In this document: piece by piece, positions 1 through 9,939 of the stretch
Layout: each line of letters opens with the position of its first letter
Numbering within the stretch: position 1 is the first letter of the stretch
Position numbers and translations under genes: made by a program
Assembly: GCA_025094145.1 (NCBI GenBank)
Contig: JALLLS010000159.1
Coordinates: 1 to 25,803, forward strand
DNA from: Spinellus fusiger
Taxonomy: Eukaryota > Mucoromycota > Mucoromycetes > Mucorales > Phycomycetaceae
Reading direction: 5' to 3'
Length of the DNA: 25,803 bases
The notes under the pieces: model-generated
What the model was told of the DNA's origin: nothing
The model's database searches: none
Seen by the model: the letters and a program-made list of their open reading frames with translations, nothing else

Positions 1-2655
1 AGAAGCAATTGGCTCAAGATATTTAACCTGAACAGTTGTAGGAGAAGCACGGTCCAGCCTCCACCCATTAAAATCAACCTTGGATCTTGTTACTCCACGC
101 GTCTCTTTTGGAATAGAGTAGTGGTTGTATGTTTCGCTGTTGTAGGAAGTCGTGCAGAGGTCAATACGAGCAGCCGAAGTATAGTTTGAACAAAGGGTGA
201 TATATTCCTGAGGGCTGATATTAAAGTTTAGTTCTATGAGCTATTGTTTTTGTTTGTTTGTTTGTTTGTTTGTTCCTATAAAACCCAACAATTACGTTTA
301 CCTTTGAGTCCATGTTCCTTTTATTTTTGTCTGCCACAAAGAGCAGGTAGAGGATATATCATAGAGATGGTGGGCGTTCTCTAACACGGGATTCCCTATA
401 GTGTTTGCATCAATAAGGTTTTTATTTGTATTTTAGAGTTATTTACTTACATATCTTCTGTGATCCTACACATTCTAGAACAGCCTTTACATCCCAAATA
501 CAACATTCATCCCATAGAGCGTGACTCAAGAGTACCCCCGAGACATTTCCAGGAACATCCTTATGCATAATAGTGACATGCTTATTACTGTCCATGGGTT
601 CCTGAATCACTTTCCAATGAATTGATTCTAGAAGAGTCTTCATATGATTGTATACTTTTAAGATGACTGGCGGATCAGAATAAGGAACATGGGGAATGCT
701 ATGAGACTTTTCTGGTATCCAGACTTTCTTCATTGAACTATACACCTTTTATATCAAGACACGTTTTTGCTCTTGGACTTACGGTGGTGGATCTGCTGTA
801 CGAAATGCGTGTGGCACTAGTGGTGTTTCCTTAATATTGGAGACATGGGGATTATAAGACCCTTGTATGCTCGACCCATCTTCCACTGTCCTTGGTTCAG
901 ATAGAGAAGACATTGTACTGATCGCTGTACTGACATGCTCCATTCCATCCACAAACACATCTTCTTCATGCTCGCTGTTTAATCCTTCTTCACTACTGTT
1001 TTCACACGAATCTCTATCACTGTCCCATGCTCTTATAGGCCATGGTCTTCCATTTAATAAGAATTCCCCAGAAGGAATGTCCTTGTTTTCTAATAACTGA
1101 AGTGTCACTCTCATTGTCTGATCAGTGTTCTTGGTAGAACAGGTGGCTAGATCCTCTGCCTCTGTCATCAAATAGTCGGCTAGTTGTGGAGGATGAGATA
1201 CTGTTATGCAGTAACGATTCTTTTGTATGTGTTGCAGATAGCGTATACATAGATGGGCGTATTTATAAGATAGGTCATGACAGGTGTTCAAAGTGCTATG
1301 GATCCATTCCATCTTCACCATAAGATTTAATCCATATCCTTCTGACCATTTCTCTCTCTCAACTAGAATCTCCAGACAAGGTGAATTTTCATGATGGATT
1401 ACATCTCTCTCCCAATCCCAGTCATTAGAGGCATGCCAAGAAACAGCAGCACCAGCAGCACCAGCAGCACCAGCAGCACCAGCACCATCAGCAGAGGAAA
1501 GATGCGCCATAGAAGAAGAGAAAGAGTGAGGACGAGATGTTTCCAGAGAAGAAAGTGTACCAAAAGCCTGGTTGCGTAAGAATAAGAGAGATGACACCAT
1601 AAAACTGTTATGATGTAAGGAGGTGGGGGTAAGGAAGAAGAACGTTCTATGTGGGTTGTGTTCCATTGGGTGTGCTTTTTGGGTTGGATGGTAATACTTT
1701 CAATAGAAGAGGTATGTGCTTCGTGGGGTTGAGACTGATAAACACATTCCCAGAGATGGTTAGTGAGGTCATACTTCTCTGATATCACTTCAATACCGCT
1801 ATGCCTCTTTACAAAGGGTGGAGGGCCATACTGATCAAGTACAGCCAATGGGCGAGTAATAAGTGAGAGAAGGTAGGCATCAGACAGGTAAGAGGGAGAA
1901 TCTTTGCCTTTCCATTGGTAGTAGAGTGTCACACGTGCACCAACTATTGGATGTGCATGTGTCATTTGAATTGAATACATTCTATTGATGGTAGTAGTGC
2001 CTTGAGAATAGTGTGAGTGCTCAAAGGACAAAGAGTAAGGAAGAGACGCATTGATCCACACGAGTTTCTCTTTTCTTCTTACTGTCTTCTCAAGCCAAAC
2101 CTCTTCTTTCAGTCTTTATGCTGTGAGTGAGTGTTGTTCTTGATTAAGAAAAGTTCTTTTACTTACTTGCTTTCATCTCTGTGTTGCGTATGTACAAGGC
2201 ATGTATTCTCTTCGTATTTGTAAAGAGTAGCATGCTGATCAATATGAGAGTCCCCTAACAAAAGCAACTCGAACCCTGAGGCTGTGTGTATTTGTACTTA
2301 CAAAGAGATCGAGTGGCTGTTGTTGAAAAGATACTGCACCAATCATCCAATGTCCATGTCATGTCATTCTTTGGGCACTCAAGAATGACTTTGAATGTAG
2401 TTGTGTCTATTAAAGGTGTAGTGTGTCTGAATAGCCGGACTTGTGAAGAGTAGGACCATTGCTCATGTCTTTGCTCTATCCATTCATTGTCTTTTGTCTT
2501 TAATAGAGTGTAGTAGCTGTCCAGGGCTTCTTCAAGTCTCTGCATTTGGTGGTGCTTCAGTGGTAATGGAGTGCTAACAGAACAGACAGTGTTCCATTGT
2601 CATGTCAGTCTCATTGTCTATGAAAACTAGGATTCTCTGCTTACGTAGTTGACAT
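1..2655 (-). CDS. Tandem START-like lipid-binding protein, 3' end outside window
   Basis: Best model, minus strand: exons 2655-2645 (ATG-TCA-ACT-AC), 2573-2302, 2254-2167, 2113 to about 1600, about 1590-783, 737-451, 395-302 and 214-1. Most introns are 45-90 bp and keep phase. The first module carries WTLDDW and RSLWDSH. The second carries HWKVIQEP, a KIWNPVLE motif made only by splicing, and NGWRLDR near the edge. The two look like successive START folds, a helix-grip pocket that binds sterols, phospholipids or ceramide. Between them lies a Ser/acidic linker with a Gly-Ala repeat. The reading frame changes between about 1640 and 1400. A 38-bp intron (GTTTTA to CCAG) would join the frames but is unusually short, so that junction is unresolved. 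The exon at 2113 uses an AAG acceptor because the nearby CACAG gives an in-frame stop. Family call is by pattern; ligand unknown. Confidence 0.62.
246..274. repeat. TTTG tetranucleotide microsatellite inside an intron
   Basis: About six TTTG units in tandem (AAAC on the coding strand). They lie within the 87-bp intron (301-215) of the START-like gene and do not alter the protein. Confidence 0.8.
1440..1490. repeat. AGCAGCACC coding minisatellite (Gly-Ala-Ala repeat)
   Basis: A nine-base unit AGCAGCACC is repeated about four times with variants. On the minus strand it encodes a Gly-Ala-Ala run in the linker between the two START-like modules. It lies beside the frame change, so length variation here would probably be tolerated in steps of three residues. 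Confidence 0.75.
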
Positions 2656-3187
2656 TCTGCAACTATAACATTATTATACTTGTCAAATCAAATTATGAAA
2701 AGAATTAATCACAGATAAAATGAGTGAAAACATACCTTGAGTGAACACAGCAATAAGGTGACCAAAAGAAAGAAGCCGAGCCTCTTAGACTCCGCACAAT
2801 CTCTGTACCAAGAAATAACATACACCTATATCTTTTCCTAATAACAATACTTTATTCTACAATGTCTGTGCCATACTACACTACGATTTTCTTATCTAAA
2901 ACTTCTTATTTGTGTGAAGAGACATTAGAATAGATACCTGATTAGCTGTTCTACACCAGGTACCATAATGAGGCTAAGATATCAGAAAGTGACAAACGCT
3001 CTTATTTCTAGTATGAGATTGGTATGGCAGACAGTCATTGATGCCAAAGACTGATAGTGGTTAAAAGATAAATTTCAAATAAAATCACTTCTATTGTATT
3101 ATAAACATTCATCTTTCTACTTATTGAATGTGCTATGCCTTTATCCAAGGAATTCATTAAGTGAGGACACTATCAGAATAAAGTATA
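2656..3187. other. Upstream region of the START-like gene; no protein gene seen
   Basis: AT-rich. On the minus strand a GTATGT donor at about 2734 (after CACTCAAG) pairs with a TTGCAG acceptor just before the ATG at 2655. This suggests a 5' untranslated intron and a transcription start near or above 2760. An upstream ATG (about 2823) can be joined in frame through these splice sites, so a longer N-terminus is possible. I see no gene on the plus strand. The transposon begins at 3188. Confidence 0.5.
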
Positions 3188-3222
3188 TAAAGTGACCAAA
3201 CAAATGTAATCGACCATTTCAA
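3188..3222 (+). repeat. Left terminal inverted repeat of the Tc1/mariner element
   Basis: Begins TAAAGTGACC and ends ATCGACCATTTCAA. It matches the reverse complement of 4517-4551 with two mismatches (C/T and A/G). Confidence 0.93.
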
Positions 3223-3346
3223 ATTCCAGACTATTTTTATAACAAAAATAATAAACTATTCTTTCTTTCTTTAATAACAATTATTTTTCTTATAGTGTCT
3301 CACTCATCCAACACGGTGAATATCTTCAATAAGACTCCCGAGATGT

Positions 3347-4376
3347 ATGGGAAATAGACAAGCCTCTAGACTCGTTCAGCCCATTATCCATGAGGTGCTG
3401 AACATAAACAACACTCTGGCCAAGGCATCTCGTATGTTTAATGTTCCTTGCAACACTGTAGGGGACATTGTGAGACACTCCAAGAAGACAGACTTGGTAG
3501 TACCTTCTAACAAGAGTGAACTACGAAGAAAGTTGGACGACAGGGCCCTCCGGTGGTTGAGAAGAACAGTAGTCAGTGATTCTCATCAGACCAAAGTAGC
3601 AGTTATGGCAGAAATGGCCATCAAGGTATCAGACAAGACTCTGAAAAGCTACCTTGATGAAATGGGCTTCCACGCTTTCATTCCAGTGGTGAAGCCTCTT
3701 CTCACCAAGAAACATATGGAGGCAAGGCTCCAGTGGACCCACGAGCACGTTGGCTGGACCCATGAGCAGTGGCAAGGGGTCGTCTGGTCCGATGAGTCCA
3801 GAGTGGAACTGATGAGCTATGGCAGGGGCGTAAAAATCATCAGGCAGACTGTTATAGCCTTTGAGCCCAAGAGCGTTCTAGAGACAACGAATATTGGAGG
3901 TTTTGGAGTGATATTATGTATTGTTTTAGTGGGGAGGGTGTTGGGAGATGAATCGTAGTGGAGGGCAGGATAAACTCCGACAAGCACATCAATGCCTTGG
4001 GAGAAGCCTACTACCATGAACTCAAGTAATTCTCTCTCTCCTAAACCCTGGAGTCAGTTACCACCTACAGGAGGACAATGCTAGACCACATACGAGCAAG
4101 GAAACTCGTGAATGGAAGGCAGCAAAGAGTGTGGAAACTCTTCCTTACTGGCCCTCACAAAGTCCCGATCTCAATCCAATTGAGCATCTATGGGCCCACC
4201 TCAAGAAGGTTATTAGGAAGAACAGGAGGGTGTATTCCACCAAGGAGAAATTGGAGGCGGCCCTGATGCTAGAATGGGGTAAAATATCGAAGGAAGTGAC
4301 AGACACTCTCATTGCTAGCATGGGGCAGAGATTCCAGGCCGTCATTGATGCCAAGGGTGGCCACAGTGGTTATTAA
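3347..4376 (+). pseudogene. Broken Tc1/mariner (DDE) transposase
   Basis: The first frame (203 codons from the ATG at 3347) holds an N-terminal helix-turn-helix region and the first catalytic aspartate in VVWSDESRVEL (about residue 149). The product then continues in another frame as a glycine-rich stretch followed by VEGRINSDKHI, with an internal TGA at 3949-3951 and a TAA at 4027-4029. It resumes in the third frame with QEDNARPHTS (second Asp) and SPDLNPIEHLW (third acidic position), ending SGY at 4376. So all three DDE/D blocks survive, but at least two frameshifts and one nonsense codon separate them. Splicing cannot readily explain this: the internal TGA interrupts a conserved block. The expected intact length, about 340 residues, fits the family. 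Confidence 0.92.
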
Positions 4377-4516
4377 TTAACCTTGTGATAAAACCTATTT
4401 TATGTATTTTAAACACTGTTATATATATCTATTGAAAGTTTTGTCTTTGGCTAATGAATTCATGAAATTATAACACCATTAAGATAAACTACAAAACTAA
4501 AAATGGAAACCTGTAG

Positions 4517-4551
4517 TTGAAATGGTCGATTACACTTGTTTGATCACTTTA
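4517..4551 (-). repeat. Right terminal inverted repeat of the Tc1/mariner element
   Basis: Reads TTGAAATGGTCGAT onward and ends CACTTTA, the reverse complement of the left repeat with two mismatches. A TA follows at 4552-4553. Confidence 0.93.
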
Positions 4552-4816
4552 TAAAAAGGACATTTACATTTAAAAAGCACCGATTAATTGTACTAGTTAC
4601 TTAAGTTTTGATAAGCAGGAAAAATAAAGCATTTATATTCTTTAATTATAGAGAAATAGTTAGAGTATAAAATGATGCTTTAACATCTAGGATGACATTG
4701 GTATATGAGTAGGTGTAATTATCAACTTGTTCCCATCATTACAGTCCTCCACTTCACCAACTGAGCCAAAGCCGGATCTCTCAGTTGTTCCCATCAAGAG
4801 AATTATCAGTATCAAG

Positions 4817-5400
4817 TTAAATCACACAACAGTCCTGAGTAGGCTCTTCAGGAGTAGGCTCTTCAGGAGTAGGGGCTTTGGGAGAGCCCTTATGGATACC
4901 AATGTTCTTACTCAAGACAGCTAAGAAATGATAACATTATTTGCATCTGTTATATACGCTCTTCAATTTACTTACTGTCTTCTCTCTCATCTCGATGCTG
5001 TGAAATACGGCGAAGAAGTGAATTACCACTAAATCAAGAAACATGAATAAAATATGACTGACTTTTTTCAATACTTACATGGCATTCTCGAGAATTCTGT
5101 TTTCGGGATCATTTATTTCCCTGGATAATCATACATATGTTAATTCAATACCAACCAAGTGTGTATTGAGGATATACCTTTTAACAGTGTGACTCTGTCC
5201 ACCTATCAACATTTCTCCATTTCTCAGCTGCGTACTGAATTGTTTATTAGTACAAGCCAGTAAAAGAGACATGCAGATGGATATTATTGATAATGAATGC
5301 CTTACATTTGGATGTTGGAATTATACTTGTCATTCAAAATAGGAGAAGCAGATATAAGAGAGACCAGGGCAAAGATGGTAATCACAATATATTTCAACAT
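4817..5400 (-). CDS. Small secreted protein of unknown function, 5 exons, C-terminal CCVI
   Basis: Found by splice reconstruction because no single exon exceeds 104 nt. Exons: 5400-5306, 5234-5178, 5120-5079, 5028-4976, 4920-4817. Introns are 71, 57, 50 and 55 bp, all GT-AG (GTAAGG, GTATAT, GTAAGT, GTAAGT), and the first has a TACTAAT branch point. Phases agree throughout, giving 116 residues. Residues 1-19 form a classical signal peptide (MLKYIVITIFALVSLISAS). The mature part is polar and charged, with EINDPENRILENA, an RRISQHRDERED stretch and a duplicated PTPEE motif. It ends QDCCVI. I recognise no domain. The last four residues fit a CaaX prenylation box, which sits oddly with a secretory signal; the two cysteines could instead form disulfides. 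A TATA box lies about 65 bp upstream. Exon structure is well supported; function is unknown. Confidence 0.72.
4835..4880. repeat. 15-bp tandem repeat coding PTPEE
   Basis: The plus-strand unit AGGCTCTTCAGGAGT occurs twice in tandem, with a third degenerate copy. On the coding strand it gives PTPEE-PTPEE-PTQD near the C-terminus of the small secreted protein. Confidence 0.8.
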
Positions 5401-5463
5401 AGTAGCAAGATAATGGCAGTTAAAGAATAGAATGAATAACAAAAAATAGGTCTTTAGACTACC

Positions 5464-5471
5464 TTTTTATA
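5464..5471 (-). promoter_or_regulatory. TATA box of the small secreted-protein gene
   Basis: TATAAAAA on the minus strand, about 65 bp upstream of the ATG at 5400. This is a typical distance for fungal genes with short leaders. Confidence 0.5.
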
Positions 5472-7418
5472 CTAATTTCTTCATGTTCTAGAATGCTTGT
5501 GTCTATTAGCTATAATATTCTGCCTTTAAGATACTAATTTTTAAGCGTTTGTTTCTTCCGTTGAATAGCCGTTGTCTTGAAGACATTTTTTTTATTGGCA
5601 TCTTTATTCTCTTTTAACAAATTACTATTTGTGTCAATCTGCTGAATGGCCCAGTTGACGTTCTTTGCAGTAATTATCTTAGTATACACTTTTATACAAT
5701 GATTGATTACCTTGGCTAATTAAAGACTGCAATAGTATTCAGTGTATTAACTATTGCCTGTTTTTCTTCATTCTTATTATTATTAAGACATCACTTTAGT
5801 ATCTGCATGAATATCTTAATAGAGTTATTAATGCAACACGAAAATTTACATTTGAAGTTTTTATCTCTTTTATTCATAAACTTTATTTAAAATATAGATA
5901 TTCATAGTTGGATATTATTTTATTATTTTATCTTCTAAAGAGTTCTATTTTATTGACACTATAGACTATTGTGATATTTTAGAGTTCATCTCTTTTATTC
6001 TAAATGATCTGCTCCAAGACCATACTATGGTTTTATGTAGTAGTAGTAGTAGATAATCAATTTACCATGGTATAGGCATGATAAACGGGGATATCAATCA
6101 GCATAATACAACATCTTTAGCATGTGAGCTCGATCATAACTAATATCACAAATATGGAAGTATTTGATCCCTGACATATTAATATGCTAGAGACCCTTAC
6201 TTTGCTTTTGGAATAGATTGCTTTTGTAATTTTATATAGCCTAATGTATCAGATAGAATCAGTATGTAAGTTAGCTAGATGTTAAATACAAAATGGCTTT
6301 GCGAAACATATTTCTTATATTACAAACACACCTTTTGTTTCTGATTTTTTGAACACTAAAAATAACCCCAGCTGTTGTGTGTCTAACATTATAAAACTAT
6401 GTAGCGTGGCATATACCTGTATTACTTTATAAACCAAACCAAGCTGATAAATAGTTGAGTGACCTGGTTGTCATCATGAGGTGTTTGAGTGACTGGTATA
6501 TTAAGCATATCAGATTGATTATAGCACTGCCTCCAAAGACTTGACTGTTAGTCAGAGGTCTATTGGGAGGAAGGGAAAAGGGTTGCAATTGTTGGATAAT
6601 GACTGTCTGTAAACGGGTTATGTACAATTACCATACACCTAAAGATTTTCTGGCCTTTAAGCGGTGATATCTCCTTCCTTTTACGAAAAGAAAACCTCAC
6701 CTTTTATAGAACAATAATTAAAATCAAAAGGTTTGTGAGTATCCAAATTATTATTTCCTCTTGTGGATACCTCAATATCAAATTGTATTATTAGTAAAAT
6801 ATATTGTTTATGAATAATATTGTTTATTATGATACTATAGCTGATACTATAGCTGATACTATAGTATGATTATAGCGACTGCCTAAGTACACTCCTTCAT
6901 AGCAATAAAACCTATACCCTAAAGGCCTTGTGTTTTATCCTTAGGAGATAGATAACTATGCTTGAGAACACACTCTAGACACCCTAAACAGTATAGAGGG
7001 AAGAAGACCACCTGAGACTGACTTGAGAAAGAGTATTAACTTATCTAATAGCAGAAAAGAGTGCATTAGTAATAGTTCAATCAAGAAAGATAGTATGCTC
7101 ACCTTGTACTTAATACTTATCTTGAGAATAATAAGCCATATATCATCTATTGGAAAAAGAGTCAGTACAATGTCTTATAGGTTGTAGTGAGCTCAAGCCC
7201 AGATGAAGACACTGATTACCTTTTTATCACTAGAATAATCTTTAGTAGTGTCTATCACCTCTTTCTATTATTCCCCTTGGTTAATAATAACACATTGCCT
7301 TGCTCAGTTATGCTCATCTTGACGAGTATTTGAGTGTTAATTTGTATGTTCAGTGTAAGAAATAACAAAATAATAACAGGACCAAAGAATAATTTTTTTT
7401 TTTCATTCTAGTGAGGTA
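5472..7418. other. AT-rich gene-poor stretch
   Basis: No gene I can support. The longest open frame (6627-6427, minus, 66 codons) has no recognisable motif and no splice partners. A short TAGTAG run lies near 6040. On the minus strand, well-formed intron-like signals occur at 7219-7147 and 7102-7045 without a convincing reading frame (see findings). Confidence 0.5.
6829..6868. repeat. 12-bp tandem repeat (GATACTATAGCT), three copies
   Basis: The unit GATACTATAGCT is present about three times, the last diverging into ATAGTATG. Each unit holds the near-palindrome ACTATAG, so short hairpins are possible. No coding role seen. Confidence 0.85.
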
Positions 7419-7910
7419 TACAGTTCCATGCAAAAATGAGTAGACAGCAAATCAATTTTATTTTTATTTTTATTTTTATTTTACAATTGTGGGCAGTAAT
7501 AAAAGAACTAGAGCGATCAGGAAGAAAGGTGAAAGGTATGAGGAGTGTCATATGCAAAGAACATACAAGTATAGCAAGGGTTCGGTTATAGTTTGAGGTT
7601 GCTTTTGGTGTGAGGGTTTAGGACCTCTTGTACTTTTGGAGGGATCAGTTAATCAAGACAGGCATACTAATGTACTTGCCATATACTTTCTTCCCTGGTT
7701 CTAGAAATTGCAAGAGAGCCTTGAAGAGAGAGCCAGAGTCACCCCGGTGTTGTGTAACTAATTATTCAAATGAAGGTACTCCTGCTGTGGAAAACCGAAA
7801 TGTCAATAGCTTAATCCTATTTCTTAGAATGAAGCCTTCGAGTTTTGTTAATCAACAACAATTAGAAAAACATCTAGCTAGCAGTAACCAATCCACCAAA
7901 ACATAAAAAA
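7419..7910 (+). mobile_element. Decayed second Tc1/mariner relic, left end only
   Basis: A TA at 7419-7420 is followed by CAGTTCCATGCAAAAATGAG, which resembles the terminal repeats of many fungal Tc1 elements. From 7579 a plus-strand frame reads GSVIV, a TGA where Trp is expected (7594), then GCFWCEGLGPLVLLEGSVNQ and YFLPWF, the conserved block between the first and second catalytic Asp of Tc1 transposases. A TAG (about 7703) and frame changes follow. I found no matching right end or duplicated TA, and the first and third catalytic blocks are missing or unrecognisable. The terminal sequence differs from the element at 3188-4551, so this is a different, older family. The right boundary is approximate. 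Confidence 0.72.
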
Positions 7911-8451
7911 AAAGAATCCGGTGTAGTTATCGCTGCATTAAAGCAAGATACAGATAAGTCTTTTTTGGAATCATACTACATTTCTACACTATTTTATTTC
8001 CTCAAAAATGCACCAATACTTTATGAAAATACTTTTTTTAAACACATTAGCTAATCATAAAAATAGTTATCTTATTGTCCGTATATTTACTTTTATATCC
8101 CAAAAATCTTTAGATGTGTAAGCTATAGGACTTTAGTTGTATGAAATGAGACATATTTTTGATTGTTTACATGGAACAAGAAAAGATACTATTGTAAATT
8201 GCTTCACTAAAAAATGGCATGGTGCTGAAAATAATAAAAACAAGAGCTATATTGAAAAGTGAACATAAAGAAAGTCAGTATTTTGATACTGACTTTTGCT
8301 TTTGGCAATAGAGCATTGTCATTTTCTTAAGTCAATTTTTTTTTATTACATTTTAATAAGGAAATGGGTATTTTCTGGTGGAGATATTTATTAATGTCAT
8401 CCTTAAAAGAACGACACATTAAAGAAACACAATAATTTAAGTTCTAATACA
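7911..8451. other. AT-rich intergenic region, 3' side of the aspartic protease gene
   Basis: No coding region seen. It probably contains the protease 3' untranslated region next to 8451. The left part may include further transposon debris. Confidence 0.4.
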
Positions 8452-9819
8452 TTATTTAGAAGCTGCAATCTGAACATTAGGCACCTTCTGGTTGAAGATC
8501 ACATAGTTGTTCTTCAAAAAGACATCACCGAGAATAGCAAAGTCAAGGCCACTGTAGCCAAAACCGGCAGTGCATGTGTTTCCTTGCTTTTGGAAAACAA
8601 GATCGGAGGAAGGAACTTGAAACTTCTTGCCACCAATGGTGAACACAAGTGGGGGCATTTTGGATGTGTTACAGTTGATATTATAAGTACCGTCGCCATT
8701 ATCTGTAGCCTTGTAAGATTTAGCGATTTTGGCAGCAATGGCATCTGGGAGCAAGAGAAGGGTGGTTCCAGTATCAAGAATGCCTTTAAAGGTAGGAATG
8801 GTGATGCTACCACTTTTCAGGCCACCCACAGTAATACCCCAGAAACCTATAGGATAGAAGCCATCAGCAATGCGCTGTAATGGTATTGAGATGAGTCAAT
8901 TTACCTTTAGAGTTATCCACAGGCACTGTTGTCAAGGCACCGTTGATGTGAGCTAGATTGTATCCACCAAACACAAATTCTAAAATATAAAAGTGATGGA
9001 TGGGTAAAATAAACTATTTTCATAACTGTAGGATAAAAAAAGGGGAGGAAGGGGATTTATTAATGTTATCACTTACCACCACCGCCACTCTTGGAAACTT
9101 TTCCAAGGTAGACACCAAAGACTGGGCTCTTGATAAGACCTTGGCTAATCAAATTATCCATTGGGGTTTTGACTCCCTTGGCAGTAGTGATGGAGTTAAA
9201 AGCAAGACCAAGCAGTCCATCGACAATATCGGTTTCGAAAGAAGAAGACTCAGACTGAGCAAGCTCAACGGCCTGTCCTTTGATGTTAATACCACCAAGG
9301 TTGACTGTATCGTAAGCAACCACGCCTTCTGCAGAGGAGTTATCTCCATAATGAATTGACCATGTGCCATTGCTAGCACGGAAGGTCTTAGATTTCTTTG
9401 GATCAAATTTAGGTCCTTTCTTACAAGTTGGGCAGTTGGAACCAGCTAATATAGAGTAAAGTGTAAATAAATATACTGATGATTATAAATAGCTTACCAA
9501 ACCAGAGATCAGAAGAACCAGTATCAAAGTTCAATTTAAGAGACTGAGGAGGTGTACCGACTTTGACAGTACCATAGTACTCACTGTCATTTTGGTAGTC
9601 CACCATGTTGATAGATCCCTGGGTAGAGAAGCTTGAAATATCAGACAGATATTTAGAGTATTTTGCTCTAGCTTTTAAGACAGAGCGGGTGGCATTGCGG
9701 TGGTAGGAGGGATTGGTGTTGACGGCAAAGTGGAGAGCTTGGTTGCGATCGACAATAGAAGCTGCGTCAGTGACAAGGGCCATGGCCATAAACACTGCAG
9801 CACTAATGGACAGCTTCAT
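8452..9819 (-). CDS. Secreted aspartic protease, rhizopuspepsin-like (pepsin family A1)
   Basis: Four exons: 9819-9498, 9445-9077, 8979-8905, 8846-8452. The three introns (52, 97 and 58 bp) are all phase 1. The product is 386 residues, close to other zygomycete pepsins. Residues 1-20 are a signal peptide and about 21-70 a basic propeptide (Arg/Lys-rich, [14 protein letters not shown]). The mature enzyme starts near residue 70. Catalytic aspartates are D99 in [11 protein letters not shown] and D280 in [13 protein letters not shown]; the flap tyrosine is Y140 in SIHYGDNSS. One disulfide is expected at C112/C115 (NCPTC) and another in the C-terminal lobe. Blocks such as [11 protein letters not shown] and FGVYLGKV are characteristic of the rhizopuspepsin group. 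It should act as an acid endopeptidase outside the cell. No breaks seen. Confidence 0.96.
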
Positions 9820-9930
9820 GGTGAATTGAGAAAGGAGTGGGTGGAAGATAACAAAGGCGGATAAGAAGAATTAGGGGAGGAGGAATAAGAAAAGAGTGTT
9901 AAAGAAGATAAAGAAGAGGTAATCACTTGG

Positions 9931-9939
9931 TATTATATA
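9931..9939 (-). promoter_or_regulatory. Likely TATA box of the aspartic protease gene
   Basis: TATATAATA on the minus strand about 115 bp upstream of the ATG. The DNA between is purine-rich on the plus strand, i.e. pyrimidine-rich on the coding strand, as in many fungal leaders. Confidence 0.4.

Larger units (their letters stand above)
3188..4551 (+). mobile_element. Tc1/mariner-family DNA transposon, full length but inactive
   Basis: About 1364 bp, bounded by 35-bp inverted repeats matching at 33 of 35 positions. Each end is flanked by TA (3186-3187 and 4552-4553), the target duplication expected of the IS630-Tc1-mariner superfamily. The flanking TATA context makes the exact boundary ambiguous by two bases. 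Inside is one transposase reading region on the plus strand, broken by frameshifts and stops (see 3347-4376). Near-identical ends with a broken transposase indicate moderately recent decay. The ends could still be mobilised by an active relative elsewhere in the genome (inference). Confidence 0.93.

Noticed and set aside
6427..6627. 66-codon minus-strand ORF
   Set aside because: No motif, no ortholog pattern I recognise and no supporting exon signals. Possibly repeat debris.
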